NCBI RefSeq assembly: GCF_009856825.1
Contig: NZ_WVTD01000024.1
Coordinates: 1-38,825, forward strand
Length of the DNA stretch: 38,825 bases
Direction of reading: 5' to 3'
Origin: Novosphingobium silvae
Lineage (GTDB): Bacteria > Pseudomonadota > Alphaproteobacteria > Sphingomonadales > Sphingomonadaceae
The notes beneath the pieces were generated by a model. It was not told where the DNA came from and ran no database searches. It worked only from the letters and a program-made list of their open reading frames with translations. Position 1 is the first letter of the stretch; every line of letters starts with the position of its first letter. Position numbers and translations under genes: made by a program. Shown one piece after another: positions 1 through 6,577 of this stretch.

Positions 1-2
1 AC

Positions 3-125
3 TCCTCAGCTGGTCCAGAGACCGCCGAGGTTCGCAATCAAAATAATGCGCAGCAACTTCGTGCCGCACCCCTGGAATCCCGCGCCTACGCCGCGTTCCT
101 TCGCATTACCGCTTCCTCGCGATAA
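3..125 (+). other. Open frame ending at 125, possible 3' end of an unidentified gene
   Basis: The plus strand is open for 40 codons from the window edge to a TAA at 123-125 and reads AEVRNQNNAQQLRAAPLESR in its middle. It enters from outside the window, so its start is not visible. It overlaps the last codons of the truncated helicase on the opposite strand, exactly where that gene loses its expected sequence. It may be the tail of an incoming gene, for example a recombinase or transposase of the element that cut the helicase. I do not recognise the peptide, and 40 open codons in GC-rich DNA can occur by chance. Confidence 0.25.
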
Positions 126-2284
126 GCCGTCTTATGGCGAGCTGCGCATAAGATGGACCAGGCGTCGGCATAGGTGTCATAGATGGCGATCTGCTCAGGC
201 GTGAGTTGATGCCGCAGTATGTCATATTCCACGCCGGCGAAGCTTAGGGCCCGCGACGTATAGAGCCCTGTCGCCTTGAGGTCGCGCGCGACCAGTTCCA
301 TCGCGGCGATGCCGCCCTTACGGATACCGCTGATAAACGCTTCCCGGTCGGCAAAAGCCGTTTCCGGCCCCCACAGTCCAAGACGAACGGCATAGGCCAG
401 ATTGTTGACGTCAGACGCGCCGGTTGCCGACGCGTAGAGGACGCGAGCATCGGGGAGATGGTTTTGCAGAAGGACGCCGCAGATGCCCTGCTGGGACCCC
501 TTTTTCGCGCCCATAGCCCCCTCCCCTCCGGCCACGCCGCCCATCTCGTGCGCCTCATCGAAGGCGATCACGCCATCGAAGCTGCCACCGGCCCAATCGA
601 TCAATTGCTGCAGGCGACTGTTTTCGCCGCGTGCAGAGCGAAGCGTCGGGTAGGTCACGAACACGACGCCCTGGTCGAGCCTGATCGGTTCATCGATTTT
701 CCAGGCGGTCATTGGCTGGATGTCAGCCGTCATGCCGCCCAGCGCCGTCCAGTCGCGCCTGGCGTCCTCGAGCAGGGGTTCGTTCTTGGTAACCCAGATA
801 TGGCGTCTGCGGCCCGCGAGCCAGTTGTCGAGAATGCAGGCGGCAATCTGACGCCCCTTGCCGGCGCCCGTGCCATCGCCAAGGAAGAAGCCCTTCCGGT
901 AGCGCCGCCCCTCTTCCGAGAGCTCCAGTCCGACGCCCTCCTTGGCGGGGCGGAACTGGCCGGGAAGGAACTGGTCCCAGGCGTCCCCTGCGTAGATCAC
1001 TGTCTCAAGCTGCGATGAGGACAGGAGTCGCTCCGAAATGGTCCGCTCGGGCAAGCGAGGAATGTGCCTTGGCCGGGGCGCCGGGATCGAGCCCATCGCT
1101 ACCGATTCCACCAGCGCAGTCGGATGCTCGCCGGCATGCTCGAAGACGAGGCGGCTTGGCCGATAGGGAAGATACACCCCCGCCTGCTCGGCGAGAGGCG
1201 CTGGAGCATCGAGGATCGTATAGGAGACTGGCAGGACCTCGTTGCGGACCGGGGCATGATAGGCCCGCGGCCCGGTAGGCTTGCTGCTGCGCGCTGCGCG
1301 AAACAGCGAGACGCCTGTGGATCGGGAGATTGCCGGTTTCGTCGATGGTTCGCCAATCGGGCATCGGGGGGTGACGGTCACGCTGTCCAGCAGATCGTCC
1401 AGGCTGGAGCCCTGGATCGTCGCCGGCGTTGCGCCGCCTGCCACCTTGTCGACCACGAAAAGGCGAACGGTGATCGAGGTGCCATGACGCGTGTAGCATT
1501 TCTCGAGGCGCAACGAGGTACGCACGGTGCCACTGCGCATCGAGGTCTCGAAGATATCGCGCATGCGGGCTGAGGGTCCGAACCAGTCAGGCATGATGGC
1601 AACCAGGCGTCCCCCGGGCTGCAGATGGCGCAGCGCTGCCTGGAAATGCCGCACGGCTGCATAATCATCTGCGCCGCGCCCCAGCGAACGCGAAAATGGC
1701 GGGTTCATAAGGATCAGGGTTGGACGCGGCGATTGTCCAAGCAGCGTGCCGATCGCGGCGCCATCGACGCCGGTGACCACCGCGTCAGGGAAAGCCTGGG
1801 TCAGGCGTCGCCGACGGTCTGGGTCAATTTCGTTGAGGTGAAGGGCGGAAACAGATCCAAGCTGAGCGACCAGAAGACCGTTGCCGGCACTCGGCTCCAG
1901 AACAATGTCGCTGGGCTGGGGCGATGCCAGGAGCGTGGCAAGGGCGGCAAGATCGACCGGCGTCGAGAACTGTTGCCATTCGATCTGGGTTTCGCTCCTG
2001 ACCGTATGGGTCGGCAAGCGTTGCGCTAGTACTATCGCGGACGCCAGATCGTCGACGTTCGCCGGTCGCTCACGCCCGCGCAGGTGCGTGACAAGCGCCA
2101 GCTCGAGAAGCTCGAAACTTTCGCGCTGGGTCCAGCGGCCCTCGGCATCGGTGCCTCCAAAGGCATCGATCATGGCAGCGTTCAAATGAGCCCGGGTAAT
2201 CGGGGAGCCCGTTGCGAGTTGCTCAAGGATTGCGCGTGCAGCGGCGCTCTCGGCATCAGGCGATGCCGCAGTCATTTCGTTCAT
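86..2284 (-). CDS. DarB-like methyltransferase-helicase (Strawberry notch type), C-terminally truncated
   Basis: Fusion of an N-terminal adenine-methyltransferase-like domain and the first half of a Strawberry-notch-type SF2 helicase. Visible motifs: SAM-binding EPSAGNG near residues 130-136, catalytic NPPF near 194-197, Walker A GDGTGAGKGR near 469-478, DEAH near 576-579, then YASATG (motif III). This domain order matches phage P1 DarB and plasmid relatives, which protect incoming DNA against restriction; that role is inferred here. I chose the ATG at 2284 (GGAG nine bases upstream) over a GTG at 2311. Family members I know are about 1,400 residues; this one stops at 732, losing the C-terminal helicase lobe. 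After YADAWSI (about position 150) the last 21 residues do not resemble the family, so the 3' end looks replaced. The truncated protein is probably not a working translocase. Confidence 0.8.
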   Translation of the reverse strand: MNEMTAASPDAESAAARAILEQLATGSPITRAHLNAAMIDAFGGTDAEGRWTQRESFELLELALVTHLRGRERPANVDDLASAIVLAQRLPTHTVRSETQIEWQQFSTPVDLAALATLLASPQPSDIVLEPSAGNGLLVAQLGSVSALHLNEIDPDRRRRLTQAFPDAVVTGVDGAAIGTLLGQSPRPTLILMNPPFSRSLGRGADDYAAVRHFQAALRHLQPGGRLVAIMPDWFGPSARMRDIFETSMRSGTVRTSLRLEKCYTRHGTSITVRLFVVDKVAGGATPATIQGSSLDDLLDSVTVTPRCPIGEPSTKPAISRSTGVSLFRAARSSKPTGPRAYHAPVRNEVLPVSYTILDAPAPLAEQAGVYLPYRPSRLVFEHAGEHPTALVESVAMGSIPAPRPRHIPRLPERTISERLLSSSQLETVIYAGDAWDQFLPGQFRPAKEGVGLELSEEGRRYRKGFFLGDGTGAGKGRQIAACILDNWLAGRRRHIWVTKNEPLLEDARRDWTALGGMTADIQPMTAWKIDEPIRLDQGVVFVTYPTLRSARGENSRLQQLIDWAGGSFDGVIAFDEAHEMGGVAGGEGAMGAKKGSQQGICGVLLQNHLPDARVLYASATGASDVNNLAYAVRLGLWGPETAFADREAFISGIRKGGIAAMELVARDLKATGLYTSRALSFAGVEYDILRHQLTPEQIAIYDTYADAWSILCAARHKTAYREEAVMRRNAA
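124..151. repeat. Imperfect palindrome at the helicase truncation point
   Basis: Near 130-151 the sequence reads CTTATG-GCG-AGCT-GCG-CATAAG, an imperfect dyad with perfect outer CTTATG/CATAAG arms and a central AGCT. A further ATAAG lies just to the left, at 122-126. It sits exactly where the helicase reading frame stops resembling its family. Such dyads are typical of recombinase core sites or element termini, but no partner copy is visible in the window, so the role is inferred. Confidence 0.3.
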
Positions 2285-2442
2285 GGCGGAGGTCTCCGGT
2301 TCGGTCGCCACCTCGGCGACCTACCCTTCCGACCCCCCTTCCCTTTTCATGGGTTCAGGCCGTCCGCGCATCCTCCGGCCTGCTCGCCACGAAGCGAGGA
2401 CCAACAACGCCCCCTGACGGACTGCTGAGACGCAGGCCGAGG

Positions 2443-3117
2443 TTACACATCCTCATATTCGATCGAGAGGCTGCTCGCCAGAACCCGCACCTCGTCATGG
2501 CACGGGCTGTCAGGAACCGCGCGGCTCGACAGGTCCAAGAGCGTGCCTGGAGGGATCCGGTCACCAAAGAGGACGACCGCGAAGTCTGGGCCATATTGGT
2601 ATGAACTATAGTAGATGCCTTGTGCCGACGGACAGGCGGCATGGATCCGTTCGGCCCAGGCCCGTGTGGCCGGATAGGTGCTGCTCGGCCCGGCCAGAAG
2701 CGCATTGCCGTTGACCCCAACCTTGCGCTGCCCGGTGACCGTCAGGTTCACAAGGCTGAGATCGGCGGTGGTGCGCACGACACTGTGGCTGAAGTTCCGA
2801 TAGTCTGCCGGATAGACGATCTGGAAAGGCGGTAAACCGGTCGCCGGATCGATGGTCGGAACATCGGCGCAGCGCAGGATGACCTCGCTCGCCGCGCAGC
2901 CGAAACTTTGCGCTCCGTAGATGGTCGGAATGATTGCGCCTGCGGCCGATCGGATCGGCGAGAAGCGCGCATTTCCGCGGTCGGTATCGTTGAATTGCGC
3001 AGCGCCAAAGGCATTGGGATGGATACGGTGCAGTTCAGTGCCGCCTGGCAAAGAGACATAGTCTTCCTTCCCGACCCGCATGTGATCGGGGTCGGGAATT
3101 GTGATCGCAAATTTCAT
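2443..3117 (-). CDS. RES-domain toxin (ParT-like)
   Basis: A 224-residue protein with the layout of the RES family: RFSPI at 51-55, an aromatic/Gly segment IYGAQSFG at 66-73, a conserved-type Glu in AASEVILR (E78), and a C-terminal GIYYSSYQYG at 167-176. RES toxins attack NAD+ or, in ParT of a Sphingobium strain, ADP-ribosylate phosphoribosyl pyrophosphate synthetase; which target applies here cannot be read from sequence. The start codon shares one base (TGATG) with the stop of the upstream antitoxin gene, so the two are translationally coupled, antitoxin first. On a plasmid the pair probably acts as an addiction module. Confidence 0.85.
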   Translation of the reverse strand: MKFAITIPDPDHMRVGKEDYVSLPGGTELHRIHPNAFGAAQFNDTDRGNARFSPIRSAAGAIIPTIYGAQSFGCAASEVILRCADVPTIDPATGLPPFQIVYPADYRNFSHSVVRTTADLSLVNLTVTGQRKVGVNGNALLAGPSSTYPATRAWAERIHAACPSAQGIYYSSYQYGPDFAVVLFGDRIPPGTLLDLSSRAVPDSPCHDEVRVLASSLSIEYEDV

Positions 3118-3890
3118 CAGCCGTGTACCGCCGGCTCTATCTCGCGTTCGAAGGCTGCGAGCACTGCCTCGCCGTCATCTGCCAGTCCCTCGCCCGGCGT
3201 GCTTTCGAAATCGAGATGCGGGCGGGTCAGCCAATGGAGGAGACGAAAATCGCTCCAGCCCTTTGGCTTACGGGCAATGAGCTGCGCCATTAGAGGATAA
3301 ATACGGCGACCTTCGACGTCGAATTGAAACAGCGGATAGGCCGCCCTTCCCTCGATCGAGAAGCGTAGAAGTTCCTTTTTGTCTTCCCGGCGCTTCATCG
3401 TGGCGGAGGGATTGGTTGCCGAGAGCCCGAGCAGTTCACATGCTTCGCCCTGGTCGACCATCGAGGTGCTCGCGAGGATTTTCTCCTGGATGCGGGCACG
3501 ATTGAGTGCGGCCTGCAGCTTGGGATCTTCGCCCTTGGCCAGGCTCTCGCGCAACATCACGCGATAGGCATCCACCACTTCGTCGATCTCGTGCGAGAAG
3601 CTGCGACTGAATATCTCGACTGCGGCGTTATGCAGAGCGTCGTAGACCGCTTTGGCGGCCCCGGCGGCCCGGCCACCGGCCTTTCCAGCCTGCGGCGCCT
3701 TGACCTCAACAATTGCGTTTCGCAGGAATGTGAGATCGCCATCTGCTGGGCGGATCGAAATGTCGAGCGCAATCGACCCCGCGTTCGCCGCCTCGACGGC
3801 GATGCTACGCGAGGTGTAGATTCTGCGCGATGCGCCGGTACGTGACCGCTTCTGCCCCCCGTCATCCTGGATGGTGTTGATCGCTACCAC
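3117..3890 (-). CDS. Antitoxin of the RES pair (Xre/MbcA/ParS type)
   Basis: A 257-residue protein upstream of and overlapping the RES toxin. Its C-terminal part, from about residue 120, has the antitoxin layout: a helical DNA-binding-type stretch (EKILASTSMVDQGEACELLG), then FQFDVEGRRIYPLMAQLI and LHWLTRPHLDFESTPGE, typical of the MbcA/ParS (DUF2384) toxin-binding fold. Starts at GTG with AGGAA seven bases upstream. It is long for this family (commonly about 120-160 residues). The extra 110 or so N-terminal residues, including an Ala/Gly/Lys-rich stretch at about 66-82, are unexplained. Likely represses its own operon through the dyad at 3925-3941. Confidence 0.75.
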   Translation of the reverse strand: MVAINTIQDDGGQKRSRTGASRRIYTSRSIAVEAANAGSIALDISIRPADGDLTFLRNAIVEVKAPQAGKAGGRAAGAAKAVYDALHNAAVEIFSRSFSHEIDEVVDAYRVMLRESLAKGEDPKLQAALNRARIQEKILASTSMVDQGEACELLGLSATNPSATMKRREDKKELLRFSIEGRAAYPLFQFDVEGRRIYPLMAQLIARKPKGWSDFRLLHWLTRPHLDFESTPGEGLADDGEAVLAAFEREIEPAVHG

Positions 3891-3924
3891 GAGAAATTCC
3901 TAGATTCGCTAGTCTCATTACACT

Positions 3925-3941
3925 TGATATCGCTTATATCA
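3925..3941. promoter_or_regulatory. Inverted repeat upstream of the antitoxin gene, candidate operator
   Basis: TGATAT-CGCTT-ATATCA is a perfect 6-base inverted repeat with a 5-base spacer, about 35 bases upstream of the antitoxin start. It lies in the 68-base gap between the TOPRIM gene and the toxin-antitoxin operon. AT-rich dyads in this position are the usual autoregulatory site of Xre/ParS antitoxins. Binding is inferred. Confidence 0.5.
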
Positions 3942-3958
3942 TGCCGAACCGGTCTGTT

Positions 3959-4825
3959 TCAAGGACTGGCGCCGATCGCCTGCTGCTTCTGCCGACACTG
4001 CGCCAGAAATTGTGCCCAGTCCTTGCAAGCGAGCGGAGGCGGCGCACGAAGGATTTGAAGTCCAGGTCTGCGGTAGGCATCCAATGCTCTTTCAGCTGCG
4101 CGTCGCCCCTCAGCGTCATTGTCTTCGGCGAGGATCAGGGTTTGCACGTCTGGCGGTATCTGGATCTGATCGAGACGCCGGGCACCCAGCGCGGCCCAGG
4201 TCGGAATGGACCGATATTCCTGGAACGCGGCGGCGCTCTCAAAGCCTTCGGCAAGCGCAAGCTCTCGCTTGGGGATCCCACCCTGCCAGGCCCCACGCCC
4301 AGGTCGACCGAGCATGACCTTCGCCTCATACTGGGCGCTCATCGGGTCGAGGAATATGCGCTGCAGCGCGACGAGCGACCGTCCCTCTCGGACAGCCACG
4401 AGCAGCGCTGGCTTGAACACAGTGAAAGGCCGCGGCCCAAGGGGGCAGCGGGCGAGAAACCGAAGATCGCTATGAATGCCAAGTGATCGGCCGGTCAGGT
4501 AGCGCAGCGCCAGCCCCTGCTCGATGGCTAGCCCACGCTCCCACAAACGCGCGACGTTCGCGGTACTGTTCCCGGACGATACCGGCGGTGCCTCGTAGCG
4601 CCTTTCCGGAGATACCCTACGCAGTTCGCGAAGGATGTCCCCGGGCTCACATCCGGCGAAGCAGGTCACCAGGATGCCGCGGTTCCCCTGGCGCAGGGAG
4701 AGGCTGGGCGTAGAGTCGTTGTGCGCAGGGCAGCGACACATCGCCACATAGCCGAGCCAGCGACCGCCTAAGGCGCCAACAAGATCGACGAGCCGCTGGC
4801 TGGGTCGAAGAGCAACAAGGGGCAT
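3959..4825 (-). CDS. CHC2 zinc-finger/TOPRIM domain protein (primase-like)
   Basis: A 288-residue DnaG-like plasmid primase or TOPRIM protein. N-terminal zinc ligands are visible as CRCPAH (C30, C32, H35) and CFAGC (C55, C59), with SLSLR between them as in CHC2 fingers. The TOPRIM core follows: ELALAEGFESAAA with the catalytic-type Glu at 193, then ILAEDNDAEG with Asp at 235 and 237. There is no helicase domain. Good ribosome site GGAGAC six bases before the ATG. It lies 41 bases downstream of the ParG-like gene, so it probably belongs to the parA transcript. Likely roles are lagging-strand priming or primer synthesis after conjugative entry; neither can be chosen from sequence. Confidence 0.8.
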   Translation of the reverse strand: MPLVALRPSQRLVDLVGALGGRWLGYVAMCRCPAHNDSTPSLSLRQGNRGILVTCFAGCEPGDILRELRRVSPERRYEAPPVSSGNSTANVARLWERGLAIEQGLALRYLTGRSLGIHSDLRFLARCPLGPRPFTVFKPALLVAVREGRSLVALQRIFLDPMSAQYEAKVMLGRPGRGAWQGGIPKRELALAEGFESAAAFQEYRSIPTWAALGARRLDQIQIPPDVQTLILAEDNDAEGRRAAERALDAYRRPGLQILRAPPPLACKDWAQFLAQCRQKQQAIGASP

Positions 4826-4866
4826 TGCAAAGTCTCCTTCGCAATGCGCTCCCCCCCTCCCCTCTC

Positions 4867-5376
4867 CTAGGCGTTCGGATCGCCTCCGTGGGCATCGTAC
4901 ACGTCGAGCAGCATCTCGAGCACGTCGGCAAATGTCTGCCGCGGCCTGGCATCGCGCAACTCATAGAGCTTCGCCGCGACTTCCTGGCTGACCTTGATGT
5001 TCATCGGGTACAGGCGGTCGCTAGGTGGCCGCCCCCGGCGCCGAAACGCTGTCGGATCGGGCAGAACGCTTGGCTGAGCCGCCGGAGCCGGCACTGGCGG
5101 CGGTGCAGCGACAGGCGCCGACGCTACTTGCGGGGCAACTTGGGCGGGCTCAGGGGCCGCGATGGGCTCCGAGGCTGGCGCGACGGGTTGCTCGGGCGGT
5201 GCGGCAGCCGTGGAATCGGCAGCGAGCTCCTCGCCCTCCCCGTCCTGCGTCGGCACCGGGTCCCTCGACGGAAAGCCGTGATCTTCGCTCAACTGACGCA
5301 GAACGGCCAGATCGGGCTTAGCGCGCTTTTTGGGCTTCGAAAGGTCGTCGAAACTGAGCTTGGCGCGTTCACTCAT
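4867..5376 (-). CDS. ParG-like ribbon-helix-helix partition protein
   Basis: A 169-residue protein in three parts: a basic N-terminus (KPKKRAKPD at about 14-22), an Ala/Pro-rich linker at about 55-105, and a C-terminal ribbon-helix-helix-like domain at about 111-162 (RRRGRPPSD, YPMNIKVSQEVAAKLYEL, then TFADVLEMLLDVY). The start overlaps the parA stop by four bases (ATGA). Partners of ParA in this position bind the partition site and often repress the par operon. The likely target is the TAGGC array upstream of parA. The Ala/Pro linker makes it longer than TP228 ParG, which is under 80 residues. The partition role is inferred from position and fold. Confidence 0.7.
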   Translation of the reverse strand: MSERAKLSFDDLSKPKKRAKPDLAVLRQLSEDHGFPSRDPVPTQDGEGEELAADSTAAAPPEQPVAPASEPIAAPEPAQVAPQVASAPVAAPPPVPAPAAQPSVLPDPTAFRRRGRPPSDRLYPMNIKVSQEVAAKLYELRDARPRQTFADVLEMLLDVYDAHGGDPNA

Positions 5377-6059
5377 GCCGCAGTCTCCTGCTCGCTCTGC
5401 TGCCGGAGCCGGTCGATCACGGCAGCGGCATAGGCCGCCGAATTCTCCTTTGCAGCCTTGATGTTGCCCACGCCCTTGACGTCGAGGGTGTGCAGCGTCC
5501 CGCCCGTGGAGAACATGGTCCGGTACGCTTCCCGGTTGTAGACCGGCACCGGAAGCACCGGAACCTCGTTGTGGCTGAACTGCGCCTCAATGTCGCTGTA
5601 GTTGATCGAACGGAGCGCAGGCGGCAGCTGGGTGAACAGGATCGCATGATCAATTGACCGGCGCGAACTGCGCGCTGCCCCGCGTACCAGCAGGATCGCC
5701 CTCGCCGCCTGCTGCGCGTCGAGATGCGAACCCTTGCAGGGAATGATGACGAGGTCGGACATGCCGATGGCGAATGTCACGGTCGCTGTGGCCGCACCTT
5801 CGAGGTCGACGAGCACGAAGTTCGCGCTCTCCTCGCCCGCTTCGATGAGGTCGCCGATGTCATTTTCGCTGCGGCAGTTCACAACGGTGATGTTTTCGGG
5901 GCGGCCGGGCATTTCGGACCATGCCATGAGCGGCTGATTGGGATCTGCATCGATAATGCAAACCTTGCCGCCCTGGTCGGCGATTTCGCCTGCCAGCAGA
6001 AGGGCTGCGGTCGTTTTCCCAACGCCCCCTTTTGGCGACACGAACGCTATTACAGCCAT
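5373..6059 (-). CDS. parA: ParA family partition ATPase
   Basis: A 228-residue deviant-Walker ATPase that positions plasmid copies on the nucleoid. KGGVGKTT lies at residues 10-17, IIDADPNQ at about 36-43, and VLVDLEGAA further in. I start it at the ATG at 6059 because GAAGGAAG lies just upstream and the Walker A then falls at the usual position; the frame continues open to 6137 but those 26 residues look non-family. There is no N-terminal HTH, so this is the short (ParF/type Ib) class, whose operon is repressed by the small partner rather than by ParA. First gene of the parA-parG-TOPRIM run. Confidence 0.92.
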   Translation of the reverse strand: MAVIAFVSPKGGVGKTTAALLLAGEIADQGGKVCIIDADPNQPLMAWSEMPGRPENITVVNCRSENDIGDLIEAGEESANFVLVDLEGAATATVTFAIGMSDLVIIPCKGSHLDAQQAARAILLVRGAARSSRRSIDHAILFTQLPPALRSINYSDIEAQFSHNEVPVLPVPVYNREAYRTMFSTGGTLHTLDVKGVGNIKAAKENSAAYAAAVIDRLRQQSEQETAA

Positions 6060-6156
6060 AGCTTCCTTCAACCTTTCCAGTGGCGTTCTAATAGACAGGC
6101 CATAGCTATCCGGCCGACATTTAATTGCTTCGGACAATCTATCAGGCAGGTCGTTT

Positions 6157-6175
6157 GCGCCTATGAGATAGGCGC
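6157..6175. promoter_or_regulatory. Perfect inverted repeat in the parA upstream region
   Basis: GCGCCTAT-GAG-ATAGGCGC: perfect 8-base arms around a 3-base spacer, about 100 bases upstream of the parA start. It contains the first two TAGGC motifs of the array, in opposite orientation. Likely the strongest binding site for the ParG-like protein, acting as operator and/or part of the partition site (inferred). Confidence 0.5.
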
Positions 6176-6327
6176 CGCAAGCCTAGCACATTGCCAGTTT
6201 GATGCATCTTTATAGCCGCCGGGCGGTTAGGCGCAAGCCATTTTACGCCTACATTATAGACTCCATCTAGGCTGATTAAAGCTGCACCCTAGCTATTCGC
6301 AATGCATGGCGCAGCAACCCTATAGGC
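6159..6327. repeat. TAGGC motif array, candidate partition site
   Basis: TAGGC occurs on either strand at 6159-6163 (-), 6169-6173 (+), 6181-6185 (-), 6228-6232 (+), 6247-6251 (-), 6268-6272 (+) and 6323-6327 (+): seven copies in 169 bases, where about one third of a copy is expected for random sequence of even composition. Small degenerate boxes in both orientations are how ParG-type proteins recognise their sites. Function inferred. Confidence 0.45.
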
Positions 6328-6377
6328 ACTGCAAAGCCACCAGATCGCTTTTTCATATCTGTCGCGCAGCTTCAAAG

Positions 6378-6494
6378 AAGCTACCCAGAAGCAACTTGCA
6401 TCCTATCAGCTATTTTTCGGGTAGCTAAAAACATGCCCCTGCAACGGCCACCCGGGCGGAAGGGCAGGGCAACATTCTAGGTAGCTAGAAACAT
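6378..6494. repeat. GTAGCT repeats, two long direct copies and one inverted
   Basis: GGGTAGCTAAAAACAT at 6419-6434 and AGGTAGCTAGAAACAT at 6479-6494 are direct copies 60 bases apart with 14 of 16 matches. AAGCTACCC at 6378-6386 is a partial inverted copy. Spacing near six helical turns suits a protein-binding site or duplicated promoter element. No known consensus is recognised. Confidence 0.4.
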
Positions 6495-6577
6495 CATAAA
6501 AGCAACGCGTACGCATTCTGGCCGATGGCCAAACGATGAAAAATCCTGACAGGGGAGGGCAGGGGGGCGGTAGTCCG

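Larger units (their letters stand above)
6060..6577. other. Intergenic region upstream of parA: repeat-rich, candidate partition site and promoters
   Basis: About 520 bases with no convincing gene. It is more AT-rich than its neighbours and full of short repeats: seven TAGGC pentamers between 6159 and 6327 and three GTAGCT motifs between 6378 and 6494 (separate entries). The parA promoter must lie at its left end. An open frame at 6406-6636 on the minus strand spans the repeats and has no family resemblance. Position next to parA and repeat density fit a centromere-like partition site. Confidence 0.6.
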
